A DNA stretch of 64,000 nucleotides from Klebsiella pneumoniae (GCF_000742135.1 NZ_KN046818.1:3725447-3789446); one strand, 5' to 3'; counted from the first letter of the stretch, positions 35,025 through 44,941 are shown. Numbers and translations: made by a program. The notes: generated by a model not told the origin, from the sequence alone.

Positions 35025-35842
35025 CAGGGCAACTGCTCCGCTTTGTTTCGCAGCGCGATTATCGCCTGCGGTGTGCGCGGCCCGAAGCCCAGCAGGGCCA
35101 TATCGTCGATCGTCAGCAGCTGTTTATGACGCCCCGCCGGGGTCTGCGCCAGGCCGGGCAGTTTCCACAGCCCGGCTTCGCCGCCCATCCCTTTGAGACC
35201 ATCGGCGGAGATCACCACCAGATCCGCCTGGCTGGCGGCGACCCCTTCCTGCGACATGGCGCGATAGTGGTCGAAGCCCTGCATCGCGTTCTGCAATCCG
35301 GCGGCGCGAATGGCGCCATCGGCCGCGGTATGCTGTCCGGCCACCAGGGTATTCATTCCGCCGTGGCTGAGAATAAACAGCACCCGCTTAGCAACCGGCT
35401 GCGTGGGAATGGCGGCGATCTGCTGCTGAAGCTGCTGGCGCAGCGCGTCGCCTGCCGCCGTTTTGCCTAACGCTTCGGCAATGACAGCAACTTTGTTATC
35501 GATCGCGGACAGACTTTCGCCGCCCGGCACGTTAACCACCTTCACCCCGCTCGCCTGCACTTTGTGTAAGACCAGCGAGGGCTGCGCCTGGGCGCTCGCT
35601 AACACCAGCTGCGGGCGTAACGCGAGGATCCCCTCGGCGTTCAGCTGTCGCAGGTAGCCGACGTCCGGCAACTTTTGCGCCGCCGGGGGCCAGCTGCTGG
35701 TGCTGTCCCGCGCCACCAGGCTCTCCTCCGCGTGAAGGGCATAAACGATCTCAGTGACATCTCCGCCGAGTGTGACGAGCCGCTCAACGGCGGCGTGACT
35801 CAGCAGCGGGAAAGCGATCAAGAGCAGTAACCAGCGCATCAT
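35024..35842 (-). CDS. hmuT: Periplasmic heme-binding protein HmuT
   Basis: 272-aa substrate-binding protein of the class III (BtuF-like) fold, with a signal peptide (MMRWLLLLIAFPLLSHA). Conserved segments are VTLGGDVTEIVYAL, DVGYLRQLNAEGILALRPQL and the C-terminal GFGPRTPQAI. Delivers heme to HmuUV. Its ATG overlaps the hmuS stop. Confidence 0.93.
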   Translation of the reverse strand: MMRWLLLLIAFPLLSHAAVERLVTLGGDVTEIVYALHAEESLVARDSTSSWPPAAQKLPDVGYLRQLNAEGILALRPQLVLASAQAQPSLVLHKVQASGVKVVNVPGGESLSAIDNKVAVIAEALGKTAAGDALRQQLQQQIAAIPTQPVAKRVLFILSHGGMNTLVAGQHTAADGAIRAAGLQNAMQGFDHYRAMSQEGVAASQADLVVISADGLKGMGGEAGLWKLPGLAQTPAGRHKQLLTIDDMALLGFGPRTPQAIIALRNKAEQLP

Positions 35843-36870
35843 GCGGGCTGCCCTTCACGGGTCAGGCGGTCTACCTGCTGGCGCCATTGCGTCTGCTCGG
35901 GGTGCCCCTCGCTGCGCTGGCCGTAGAGCTGGGCAATCTGGGTGCCGTCTTTAGCGAACAGTTCGACGCTGGTGACGTGTCCGTCCGAAGTCGGCTTGCG
36001 GGTCACCCACACTTCATCGAGGCTCTCTTCGCGCAGATGCAGGGTAAAAGTAGTATTGAAGATATTCAGCCAGCCGCGCATGGGGGCCAGCTTTTCCAGG
36101 GCGCCGGTAAAGATCTGCACGCAGCCGCGATTGCCGACGAAAATCATGATTTCATTGCCCTCCTGGCGCACCGTCTCCAGCAGCGACGGAAGCGCATGGC
36201 GATCCACGCGGCAGGCGAGGTCGTCGCTCACCAGACGGAAGGCCTGCTGGCGGGAAAGCTGATATTTACGCAGCAGACCGAAGAACTGGTGAACGTCGGT
36301 CATCGCGCGCCAGTCGTTCTCCAGGGCGGCGCCGTCGGCGGTATCGGCATATTTCACCGGCTCCAGCGGGCGCAGGGTCAGCGGTGCCGGCGCCGCCACC
36401 CGATATTCCGCGATCAGGGTCTCCCAGGCCGCCATGTCGGTCTGCGTGGTCGCATAGACTTTCAGCAGGGCGTCGCCGTGGTGGTCGAAAAACTGGATGC
36501 TCTGACGGCCATTATCGTTCAGATGGAAGGCGCTGGCCCACTGGCTGAGGAACAGACGCAGGTCGAGCGCACGCGGGTTCAGCACCAGCCCGGCGTGGCC
36601 GCTGAGGTGCTGGTGCGTGAACTGGCCCACCTGCTCATGCACGGCATACTCGTTGCGGCAGATGCATTTGGTTTCGCCGACGCGCTCCAGGGCGGCAATC
36701 AGCGCCCGGGCGTCATCGCTCAGGCGCACGGCATCATGGCCGAGGCGGGCGGCGGTCAGCTCGGCTTCGCTGATCCCCATTTCCGCGGCGATATCGCGGG
36801 CATATTTCGCGGTACTGGCCGCTTTGGTGGCCTGGTAGCGCTGCCACAGGTCAGGGTGTGCATTTGGCAT
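35839..36870 (-). CDS. hmuS: Hemin-degrading / transport factor HmuS
   Basis: Cytoplasmic heme-handling protein of the HemS/ChuS family, made of two related halves. Family segments include GHAGLVLNPRALDLRLFLSQ, WASAFHLNDNGRQSIQFFD and HLREESLDEVWVTRKPTSDG. Start chosen at 36870 (MPNAHPDL, 343 aa) because AAGGA lies 7 bases upstream; the ATG at 36876 is too close to it. First gene after hmuR. Confidence 0.92.
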   Translation of the reverse strand: MPNAHPDLWQRYQATKAASTAKYARDIAAEMGISEAELTAARLGHDAVRLSDDARALIAALERVGETKCICRNEYAVHEQVGQFTHQHLSGHAGLVLNPRALDLRLFLSQWASAFHLNDNGRQSIQFFDHHGDALLKVYATTQTDMAAWETLIAEYRVAAPAPLTLRPLEPVKYADTADGAALENDWRAMTDVHQFFGLLRKYQLSRQQAFRLVSDDLACRVDRHALPSLLETVRQEGNEIMIFVGNRGCVQIFTGALEKLAPMRGWLNIFNTTFTLHLREESLDEVWVTRKPTSDGHVTSVELFAKDGTQIAQLYGQRSEGHPEQTQWRQQVDRLTREGQPA

Positions 36871-36941
36871 AATCATATCCTTCTCGACGATGAATATCCC
36901 CGGCCGGCGGGCCGGGGGCAGGTGCGTTATTATTCGGGCAA

Positions 36942-39305
36942 TCAGAAGTCGACGTTGACGCCCAGCTGCCAGGTGCGGCCCGGCATCACCGCCAGCGCTT
37001 TATCGTTGGCGTCCTGGTTGGTGCCGGTCTCGATATTGCGGCTGCTCAGGTAATCCCAGTATTTACGATCGGTGAGGTTGTAGACCCCGCCATTGAGGCG
37101 CACGTTTTTCGCCACCTGCCAGTACGCGGTCCAGTCCAGCATGCCGTAGCCCGGCACGCGCATATAGTCGCTGCTGGCATCGGTGATGGCGGATCCGCTG
37201 TTGCTGTAGCTTTCGCGGTTGGTGGCGGTCGCCTGTTTCCCTTTGACAAAGGTCGCCGTCAGGGCGGTGCCGTAGCGTTTCGCCGGATCGTCCCACGCCA
37301 CGCCGACGATGGCTTTCATCGGCGCCACGCTGTCGAGGTCGACGTATTTATCGCCGCTGTAGCTGGATTTCGATTTCCCTTCGCTATAGCCGAGGGCGAG
37401 GGTGGCGCTCAGGCCGTCCACCTGCTCAAACCAGGTGCCAAAGTTAAATTTAGTGCTAATCTCACCGCCGTAGATATAGGCTTTATCGCGGTTTTCCGCC
37501 TGATAAATGGTGTAGATGTTCGACGGCACATTCGTGAACTGGCCCGGATTGTTGGCGCGGGTATAGCGGGTATAGGCGATAAAGTTCTTATAGCTGTTGT
37601 AGAACAGCGCCGTGCGCAGGGTGATGCCTTCGGTAACTTCCCCTTTCAGCCCCCACTCGAGATTATCGCTGGTTTCCGTCTTCAGATCGGTATTGCCGAT
37701 CAGGGCATACTGCTGGCTGCCGGCGTAGCTGGAGCCGAGGTTCCAGGAGCCATACAGCTGGCTGGCGTTGGGGAACTGCGCCCCGCGCTGGTACTGCAGG
37801 TAGGTCATCAGGCGCGGGGTGAGGTCGTACTGGAAGGTCAACGACGGCAGAACCTGGGTATCGCTGTTTTTGCCGTACAGATTCGCCACCGACGATTCGC
37901 TCAGTACGCTGCTGCTGGCGGCAAGGTCGGACAGATTTTCCGGCTTAGTCGATTGATGCACCACGCGCACGCCGGGAATAATGGCGAAGTTGTGGCTATC
38001 AAGGTCGAAGTTGATCTTATCCTGGACAAAGCCGCCGAGGGTGTAGCTGCGGCTGTCTGCCTCCGGCTGCATGATCTCGCTGTAAACGCTGGGGATCGGC
38101 GACTGGCTGAACGGCCGCTGGGTTTTGCTGGTGCTGGCGTTGAAACCGGCGCTTAGATCGTGGCGGCCCAGGGTTTTCGCCAGCGCAGTCTACAGGCCCC
38201 AGGTGTCGGTATCGTAGTTAGAGTTCACCGTCTGCATTCTGCGGGTGACGCTGTCCGGCATATAAGTCCAGTCATGGGCTTCGGTATGCTGGTAGTAGAT
38301 TTTTGTGGAGACGCTGTCGAGGTAGTCGTTCATCGGCGTCCAGTCATCCTTCAGGCTCAGGCCCCAGCGCCGGGTCTGGCTGGTCTGGTTGGCGGTGCCG
38401 ATGGTGCTGTTGCCGCTGGAGTCCCAGGTATCGTAGTGGGTGTGGTTGGTTTTATGGTAATAGTCGAAGGTGCTGGTCAGCTTGTGCTCATCGTTAGGCT
38501 GCCAGATCCCGGAGGCCAGAAAAGCATCGGAGTGCCAGTTCGCCGGGTAGGCGTCGACGGTGCCGCTGTTGTTTTCGGTTTCCTGGCCGTCACGGCGGCT
38601 ATAGACCAAAATCCCGCGCAGGAACTCATCGCCGCCGGCGACGGTCACCCCGTTGTGCCAGCTGCGATCCGCAGAGTCGTAACCGCTGCGGTAGCCGAAG
38701 GCGCTGGTCTTGCCCGGGCGCAGGTAATCATCCGCTGATTTCGGGCGGAAGGAGACATTCCCCCCGATAGCGCTGTTGGCCGTTTCCGTCGAGGTGGCGC
38801 CGGACTGGATATCCACGCTGCCGTACATATACGGGTCGATATAATCGCGGCCGATGCCGAAGGTGTTGAGCCCGGCGCGGCCGACGTAGCCGCGGCCGGT
38901 GGCGTTGGGTTGCGCGATACCGTCCACGTCGATGCCTACGCGGTTGCTCTCCATACCGCGAATGTTGTAGCCGGTGTAACCTCCGCGGTCGAAGCCGCTT
39001 TTGCCGTTGCCGGAGCCGCCGCTGGCCCCGGTGGCGCTAATGAGCGGCTCATAGCGCATGATTGAGCCGAAATCGTTAGCGCCTTTATTCTCCAGCTCCC
39101 GGGCGCTGATGCTGTGTTCGCTACCGGCTTTCTGCACCGGCGCGGGGGCGGTGACGGTCATTTGTTCCGAGGTGTCATCCACCGCCTCGCCGCTAACGGC
39201 GGAAGTATCTGCTGCGATGGCAGAAGTCTGATAAATTGCTGCAAACAAAGAGGTCACCAGCAGGCGTTTTTTACACCATGCTGCTGACGGAGTCGATTTG
39301 TACAT
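36942..39305 (-). pseudogene. hmuR: TonB-dependent heme receptor HmuR, interrupted by an amber codon
   Basis: A 787-codon outer membrane heme receptor frame with signal peptide (LLVTSLFAAIYQTSAIAA), TonB-box-like EQMTVTAPAP, plug domain (NIRGMESNRVGIDVDGIAQP) and a beta barrel ending QLGVNVDF. At 38190-38192 codon 372 is TAG (WGL-stop-TALAKTLGRHD), while the frame continues unbroken on both sides; a single C-to-T change of CAG explains it. The next Met in frame is at 38072. Without suppression the product lacks most of the barrel. The frame is otherwise intact, so the mutation is recent or a sequence error. Confidence 0.92.
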
Positions 39306-39419
39306 AGTCGCCACGCCTTGATCGTTATTAGTATCGGCTCACGCGTTACTTCCAGAGTTGCAGGTTGCTCCGTCTTTTCCGTTGCGGATGGGGTCTTACT
39401 CCATTTGTTGATTGCGAAT

Positions 39420-39438
39420 GGTAATGATAGGTATTATC
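39420..39438. promoter_or_regulatory. Fur box upstream of hmuR
   Basis: GGTAATGATAGGTATTATC matches the 19-base Fur consensus at 15 positions. It lies 115 bases before hmuR and 83 before the divergent gene at 39521, so it may control both. Confidence 0.75.
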
Positions 39439-39520
39439 GTTTGCAACAAAATAATCATGTGTTCTTCATTTAAACTGCACTTTGTTTACAATTTGCCCTT
39501 TCAGACTTAGCGAGACGACG

Positions 39521-39814
39521 ATGAACTCAAAAGCGGCCATCATCATCACCTACTGTTCCCAGTGCAACTGGATGCTGCGCGCCAGCTGGATGGCGCAGGA
39601 GCTGTTACATACCTTCAGCACCGACATCGCCTCGGTGACGCTGGTGCCGGGGACCGGTGGGATCTTCACGATCGATGTCGACGGTCAGCAGATCTGGGAG
39701 CGCAAGCAGGATGGCGGTTTTCCGGATGCGGCCGAGCTGAAACGCCGGGTGCGCGATGTCTGCTTCCCGGAGAAGCCGCTGGGCCATGTGGATAAAGGTG
39801 ACCAGAAGGGGTGA
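39521..39814 (+). CDS. SelT/SelW/SelH (Rdx) family thioredoxin-like protein
   Basis: 97 aa with the redox motif YCSQCNW (CxxC, Cys12 and Cys15) right after the first beta strand, then LLHTFSTDIASVTLVPGTGG and FTIDVDGQQIWERKQDGGFP. This is the bacterial Cys version of the Rdx fold; redox role is inferred from the motif. ATG 39521 preferred; an in-frame ATG at 39482 lacks a ribosome site. Divergent from hmuR and close to its Fur box. Confidence 0.8.
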   Translation: MNSKAAIIITYCSQCNWMLRASWMAQELLHTFSTDIASVTLVPGTGGIFTIDVDGQQIWERKQDGGFPDAAELKRRVRDVCFPEKPLGHVDKGDQKG

Positions 39815-39853
39815 CAACCCCCTCCGGACGACAAGCGCCCGGAGGAGAAGCCG

Positions 39854-41563
39854 TTAGCGGGCTAACTGCACGTCAACCAGCACGCTTTGTCGGCGGGTGC
39901 GTATGAGGAATACCGCTTCTTCCAGCACGCCGGGGAGATCTTCGGCCCGGGAAACCGACAGGGCCGCCGCGCGGCTGGAGGCGGCGATCGCGGCGAAATC
40001 CGGCGAGGTGGTAAAGGCGGTGGCTGGAATGGTTTCCGCGCGGGCCGCGTAGCCGTCCGGGTAGAGCGCTTTGGTGCCGCCCGCGACCGCGCCCCACCCG
40101 CCGTTATTTCCGACCACGACGAGGACAGGAAGCTTCATTACCTCCGCAATATGGTGGCAGACCGCAGGGTTGGCGAACAGGTACGACCCGTCGCCGACGG
40201 CGGCAATAATCAGCTCTTCCCGGCGCGCAAGCTGCAGCCCCAGCGCGATGGGCAGGGCTTCGCCCAGGCCGCCGGCCAGCGCTTCCTGGTAATAGCTCTC
40301 GGCATGGGTCAGTCCGGCAAACTGCGGCAGCGTGGTCAGTTCAGAAACGATCCGGCCGCGGTGTTGATTAGCCAGATGGCCGAGGCAGTAGCTGAGCCAG
40401 GGTTTGGTAATGGCCCCGGTCTGGCTGGCATGGAGAAGCGCGTCGCGCTGGTTTTTCTGTTGCTGGATGCGGTTCTGCGTATATGCCGCCCGCTCTGCCA
40501 CATGCTGCTGGCGGGCGGCCTGCAGCGGGCGCAGCGCCTCTTCCAGCAGGCTGAAGACTTCATCGGTCTCGCCCGCCAGGTTGATGTCCGCGCGATAGCC
40601 GCGCACCGGGTAGCGGGAGAAGAGCGGATCGGGGCCCATCTGGATCACGGTGCAGTCCTGGCGACAGTCGCCCTCGGCGATCATCCATGGTGCCTGCGAG
40701 TCGACCACCAGAATCACATCGGCGTCAGTGAGCCAGACGCTGGGATCAGTCCCGGCGAGCAGGGGATTATCGGCGCTCAGGGTAACCTCGGTGCCCCAGT
40801 ATTCCACCAGAGGGATCGCCCATTCGCGCACCAGACTATCGAGGCGCGCAAAGCCTTCCGCCGTTCGGGCGCCGCGCTGGGCGAAGATGACCGGGTGTCT
40901 GGCGCAGGCGATTGCCTCGGCTGCGCGGGCGATATCTTCCCGGACTGGCGCATAGCGGACCGGCTGCTGCGAAGGGCCAGCCTGCAGCGCGGTCTCATCG
41001 ACGGCAAAGGTTTCGCACAGTGGCTCACGCGGTAAGCTCAGGTAGACCGGCCCTTTCGGCAGGGAGCTGGCGATCGCCCAGGCCCGGTCAACATGCTCGC
41101 CGATCTGATCGGCCAGCCGCAGTTCAAAATCCCACTTCACGGATTCACGGATCAGCGCCGCCTGGTCGCGCATCTCCTGGCCGTAGCCAATCGGCGTATT
41201 ACGGCAGCCGAAGTGGGAATGTTCGCTTATCGGCGTGCGGCCGCCAAAAATCAGCACCGGAATATTGCTGTTCGCCAGATTGATGACGCCGCAGGCGGCG
41301 TTGGCTAGCCCGACGTTGGTGTGAACCATCACCGCCTGCACCTTGCCGGTGCCGAGGTAATAGCCATGGGCCATGCCGATGGCGGCGTTTTCATGCGGGC
41401 AGATCACTAACTCCGGTACCTTTTGCCCGGTCGCCCGGGCCTTTGCCCAGGCTTCAATGACTGGAGGATAATCGGTGCCCGAGTTGATAAAAATATACGC
41501 CACGTCCAGCGCCTGTAGCCGATGCAGTAACAGTTCAGCAGCCGATAATGTGATAGAGGCCAT
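39854..41563 (-). CDS. Thiamine pyrophosphate-dependent enzyme (acetolactate synthase-like), substrate unknown
   Basis: 569 aa. The N-terminal PYR domain has the activating Glu in CPHENAAIGMAHGYY; a middle domain follows; the C-terminal PP domain has the TPP/Mg motif GDGSYLFANPAVCHHIAEVM ending NN (VVVGNNGGWGAV). It resembles 2-oxo-acid decarboxylases / acetolactate synthase-like proteins, but without a catabolic synthase signature I do not assign a reaction. Next gene downstream of an AEC transporter on the same strand, with a LysR gene divergent. Confidence 0.85.
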   Translation of the reverse strand: MASITLSAAELLLHRLQALDVAYIFINSGTDYPPVIEAWAKARATGQKVPELVICPHENAAIGMAHGYYLGTGKVQAVMVHTNVGLANAACGVINLANSNIPVLIFGGRTPISEHSHFGCRNTPIGYGQEMRDQAALIRESVKWDFELRLADQIGEHVDRAWAIASSLPKGPVYLSLPREPLCETFAVDETALQAGPSQQPVRYAPVREDIARAAEAIACARHPVIFAQRGARTAEGFARLDSLVREWAIPLVEYWGTEVTLSADNPLLAGTDPSVWLTDADVILVVDSQAPWMIAEGDCRQDCTVIQMGPDPLFSRYPVRGYRADINLAGETDEVFSLLEEALRPLQAARQQHVAERAAYTQNRIQQQKNQRDALLHASQTGAITKPWLSYCLGHLANQHRGRIVSELTTLPQFAGLTHAESYYQEALAGGLGEALPIALGLQLARREELIIAAVGDGSYLFANPAVCHHIAEVMKLPVLVVVGNNGGWGAVAGGTKALYPDGYAARAETIPATAFTTSPDFAAIAASSRAAALSVSRAEDLPGVLEEAVFLIRTRRQSVLVDVQLAR

Positions 41564-41598
41564 ATTCTCTCCGTATTCACGCGGTGTAATCGCGGTAA

Positions 41599-42540
41599 TT
41601 AAAAGGTTAAGAAAATAAATCCGCCCATCGTAATGATGGAGGCAATAATACTCAGCGCCATCGCCGAGGCCATTTCCTGCTCGCCGGTTTTATACTGCAT
41701 AGCAATAATTATCGCGATGGAGCCTACCGGGATAGCCATCGTCAATACGACTTCCTTTATTTGCTCCATGCTGAAGCCCATTTTTAATAAAATGAGATAG
41801 CAGGCGCCGGGGACCAGAATATTGCGGGCGATAACGGTGATAATGGTAGCGGTGGTGATAACAATGCTGCGCGTATAGAGCACGATCCCGGCGGCAAACA
41901 GCGCCAGCCCGCCAGAGGCTTTGCCCAGCAGACCCAGCGACATCGAGATAGTCTGCGGAATATGGATATCCGCCAGCACGATGATCAGGGCGATCACCGG
42001 CGACCAGACCACGGGTTGTTTAATGGCGTTCACCACCCGTGCGCCAAAGGAAATATGCTGGCTCTTATCGCCGGTGGCGACCGACATCAGTATCATCACC
42101 AGCGGCAGCTGGAAGACGTTTTGCGTGATGCTGGACACGGTGATCAGCGACGCGCTGACGGTGCCAAATAAAAAGGCCAGCACTGAGGTGCCGATAAACG
42201 GGACTGCCGGCGAGCCGATGGCCAGCGCCTGCAGCGTACTGAGGGCGAGGTCGCGTCGAAACAGATAGCGGGCGACCAGTAAGGGAATGACGAAGCTGAG
42301 AATCAGCGCCAGGATGATAGCCACGGCGACCGGGCCCATGGTCATGACGATGTGTCGCGGCGTCATCACCATATTGCTGAAAATACTTAGCGGCAATGCG
42401 TAGAGCATCACAATTTTATTGATGTCTCCTGCCTGCTGCCAGTTAAAGTCTTTTCGTTTACCGCTAATATAGCCGATGATGACGGTAATGATGACCGGTA
42501 ATATAGCGCCTGAAATTAATAGAATATTGTTCTGTGTCAT
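41599..42540 (-). CDS. AEC-family transporter
   Basis: 313-aa membrane protein with about ten helices of the auxin efflux carrier / malonate permease (MdcF-like) family: GAILPVIITVIIGYISGKR, LYALPLSIFSNMV and IAIIIAMQYKTGEQEMASAM are typical. It is 35 bases upstream of the TPP enzyme gene and probably imports or exports the organic acid used by it. Confidence 0.85.
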   Translation of the reverse strand: MTQNNILLISGAILPVIITVIIGYISGKRKDFNWQQAGDINKIVMLYALPLSIFSNMVMTPRHIVMTMGPVAVAIILALILSFVIPLLVARYLFRRDLALSTLQALAIGSPAVPFIGTSVLAFLFGTVSASLITVSSITQNVFQLPLVMILMSVATGDKSQHISFGARVVNAIKQPVVWSPVIALIIVLADIHIPQTISMSLGLLGKASGGLALFAAGIVLYTRSIVITTATIITVIARNILVPGACYLILLKMGFSMEQIKEVVLTMAIPVGSIAIIIAMQYKTGEQEMASAMALSIIASIITMGGFIFLTF

Positions 42541-42724
42541 GGTGATATATTCTCATTATAAATTATCTTCGGATCAGAAATGTGTTTTGCCGTGGGTGGT
42601 GAGATAAATAAATCCTTTTGAAGTATGCGTTCCGGTGATTTTTGAGCGTATTGATAGCGATATTTATTCGCTAAAAAAGGGCGCAGGGGAAATGCAAAAA
42701 CCGTTTATTCAATGAGTAAATATC

Positions 42725-43612
42725 ATGCCAATGAAATTTAAGCAGATTCAGGCATTTATTACCGTCGCCCGCGAAGGCAATATGACCCTGGCCGCAGAGA
42801 AAATGGGGATCACCCAGTCGGGACTGAGCCGACTGCTATTGAGCCTGGAAGCGGACCTGAGCGCATCCTTATTCGAACGACATAAGCACGGCATGGCGTT
42901 GAGCGAATATGGCAGCGCCTTTTTACCCTACGCGCTGACGATGCTGAATACCGAACAAAAGGCGCGCGAGGAAATTGAGCTCATCCGCGGCGCCGGGAAA
43001 GGCATTCTGCGGATTGGCTGCGTTTCCAGTCTGCTGACCAGCCATTTCATCGATAAGCTGGCGGCTTTCCATCAGCGCCACCCCCAGATCCATCTGCGGA
43101 TCGTCGACCGCATTGACTCCGAGCTATATAAGCTGTTGCTGATGCACGACATCGATATCGCCCTCTGCGGCCCCTTACCGCATGATGAGAAAATCGTGGT
43201 GCGGGGCAAAATTAACTGGCAGGACCGGATCTGCATCGTCGCCAGGCAGCACCACCCGCTGCATCAGGCGGCGGACGTCACCCTGGAGGCGATGCTGGAC
43301 TATCCGTGGATCATGCCGCCGCCGTCTAGTACGCCAATGAACATCCTGGCGGATATCTTTCGCGCCCGGCAGTTGCCCTGTCCGCAACCGGTTATTGAGT
43401 GCGCCTCATCCTCGGCCATTAAGGCCTTTCTGTGCGAGAGCGATCTGTTAACGTCGATGCCGGCCCCGGTTTACCGACACGAAGAAGCGCTTGGCCTGCT
43501 GCGCCCGTTTGAGCTCGAGGGCAGCGTTTTTATCCGGGATTTCTATGCCTACAGCCATTTCGGGGTTCTGTCCGGGGCAGCCCTGCAGTTGATTCAACAT
43601 CTGAAGCAGTGA
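42725..43612 (+). CDS. LysR-family regulator of the TPP enzyme cluster
   Basis: 295 aa. Winged helix-turn-helix REGNMTLAAEKMGITQSGLS at about residues 17-36, then a LysR substrate-binding domain. Divergent from the AEC transporter with a 184-base gap that should contain its operator. Start at 42725 or 42731 cannot be separated; no strong ribosome site is seen. Confidence 0.87.
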   Translation: MPMKFKQIQAFITVAREGNMTLAAEKMGITQSGLSRLLLSLEADLSASLFERHKHGMALSEYGSAFLPYALTMLNTEQKAREEIELIRGAGKGILRIGCVSSLLTSHFIDKLAAFHQRHPQIHLRIVDRIDSELYKLLLMHDIDIALCGPLPHDEKIVVRGKINWQDRICIVARQHHPLHQAADVTLEAMLDYPWIMPPPSSTPMNILADIFRARQLPCPQPVIECASSSAIKAFLCESDLLTSMPAPVYRHEEALGLLRPFELEGSVFIRDFYAYSHFGVLSGAALQLIQHLKQ

Positions 43613-43633
43613 GTCTGGTCGGGTATGGATATT

Positions 43634-43656
43634 AAGGTGTATGATAAATGCATCTT
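43634..43656 (+). promoter_or_regulatory. NsrR-type operator upstream of ygbA
   Basis: A 23-base imperfect palindrome whose right half, AAATGCATCTT (43646-43656), is the consensus NsrR half-site and whose left half, AAGGTGTATGA, matches at 7 of 11 positions. In E. coli ygbA is a known NO-induced NsrR target. It lies 22 bases before the ATG. Confidence 0.75.
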
Positions 43657-43678
43657 AAAAAAGACGAAAGGCGGGGAG

Positions 43679-44020
43679 ATGGGGAAGCGTATCGAACGGG
43701 AAAAAATGACGATTCAGCGGATGATTGCCCTCTACCAGCGACGCTGTCCCGAGGCGCAGGCCGATAATGCGCACTATCAGGCGCTGAACGCCTACGCTGA
43801 CAAGCGCCTTGATAAGTGCGTGTTTGGCGAGAACAAACCGGCCTGCAAGCAGTGTCCGGTGCATTGCTACCAGCCGGCGAAGCGCGAGGAGATGAAGCAG
43901 ATTATGCGCTGGGCCGGGCCGCGGATGCTCTGGCGCCACCCGATCCTCACTGTTCGCCATCTGCTGGACGACAGGCGCCCGGTGCCGCCGCTGCCGGAAA
44001 AATATCGACCGAAAAAGTAG
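43679..44020 (+). CDS. ygbA: Nitric-oxide-induced protein YgbA
   Basis: 113-aa protein of the nitrous oxide-stimulated promoter family. Four conserved cysteines lie in CVFGENKPACKQCPVHCY, suggesting a metal or cluster site, followed by the highly conserved REEMKQIMRWAGPRMLWRHP. In E. coli the gene is between mutS and fhlA, so its position is syntenic. Start at 43679 (MGKRIEREK); the ATG at 43625 would lie upstream of the operator. Convergent with sitD. Confidence 0.9.
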   Translation: MGKRIEREKMTIQRMIALYQRRCPEAQADNAHYQALNAYADKRLDKCVFGENKPACKQCPVHCYQPAKREEMKQIMRWAGPRMLWRHPILTVRHLLDDRRPVPPLPEKYRPKK

Positions 44021-44086
44021 CGGCTTTCCCTGGTCAGCGCTGCGCAGCCGGGCGACAAGTCGTGCTCTTGTAGCCCCGGCAAGGCG

Positions 44087-44941
44087 TTAGCCGCCACCGG
44101 GGATAATTGCTGAAGTTTTCTGTTTCTGACTATCGCGGATCGTGCTTGCGACAAAGGCGACCACAAACAGCGCGGTAAACAGCACCACGATAGTCGGCGC
44201 TGGCGCGCTGTCGAGATAAAACGCCAGCCACACCCCTCCCGCCGAGCAGCCGATGGCCACCGCTACCGCCAGCAGCAGGGCGTGGATAAAGCGTCTCACC
44301 AGCAGAAGCGCGATCGCCCCGGGGGCAATCAGCAGCGAAATCGACAGAATAATCCCCACCGACTGCAGCGTCGCGACGATGGTCAGGGCGATCATGCACA
44401 GCAGGCCGTAGTGCAGCAGTCCGCCGCGCAGGCCGCTGGCTTTAGCCTGCGTTGGATCGAAGGCGTGCAGCAAAAAATCCCGCCATTTGAGACCGATAAT
44501 CAACGCAATCACCAGTGCGATCGCCGTCGTTTGCCCAATATCGCTGAGGGAGATCCCCAGCATATCGCCGAACAGGATATGGTCGAGATGAACATCGGAC
44601 TGGATCGCTACGTACAGCACCAGTCCGGCGCCAAACATGCCGGAGAAGACAATCCCCATGATGGTATCGCGCTTGAGTCGGCTGTTATCGTCGAGAAAAC
44701 CGGTCGTCACGGCGCACAGCAGACCAGCGATAAACGCGCCGATGGCGAAGGGGATGCCGATAATGTAGGCCAGCACCACGCCCGGAAAGACCGCGTGGCT
44801 CATGGCGTCGCCCATCAGCGCCCAGCCTTTGAGCACCAGAAACACCGACAGCAGCGCGCAGGGAATGGCGACGACGATCGATATCGCTATCGCATTGACC
44901 ATAAAAGGAAACTGGAACGGGGCCAGGAACAGGTTCAGCAT
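44087..44941 (-). CDS. sitD: Manganese/iron ABC transporter permease SitD
   Basis: 284-aa ABC-3 family permease with about eight helices (LVLKGWALMGDAMSHAVFPG, GIILSISLLIAPGAIALLLV). The ATG at 44941 overlaps sitC by 7 bases; an upstream in-frame start would only extend into sitC coding sequence. Forms the channel with SitC. Last gene of sitABCD. Confidence 0.95.
   Translation of the reverse strand: MLNLFLAPFQFPFMVNAIAISIVVAIPCALLSVFLVLKGWALMGDAMSHAVFPGVVLAYIIGIPFAIGAFIAGLLCAVTTGFLDDNSRLKRDTIMGIVFSGMFGAGLVLYVAIQSDVHLDHILFGDMLGISLSDIGQTTAIALVIALIIGLKWRDFLLHAFDPTQAKASGLRGGLLHYGLLCMIALTIVATLQSVGIILSISLLIAPGAIALLLVRRFIHALLLAVAVAIGCSAGGVWLAFYLDSAPAPTIVVLFTALFVVAFVASTIRDSQKQKTSAIIPGGG

Noticed and set aside
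34035-35129. 364-aa open frame opposite hmuU
   Set aside because: Antisense shadow; extreme Gln/His/Arg content typical of reverse-read membrane genes.
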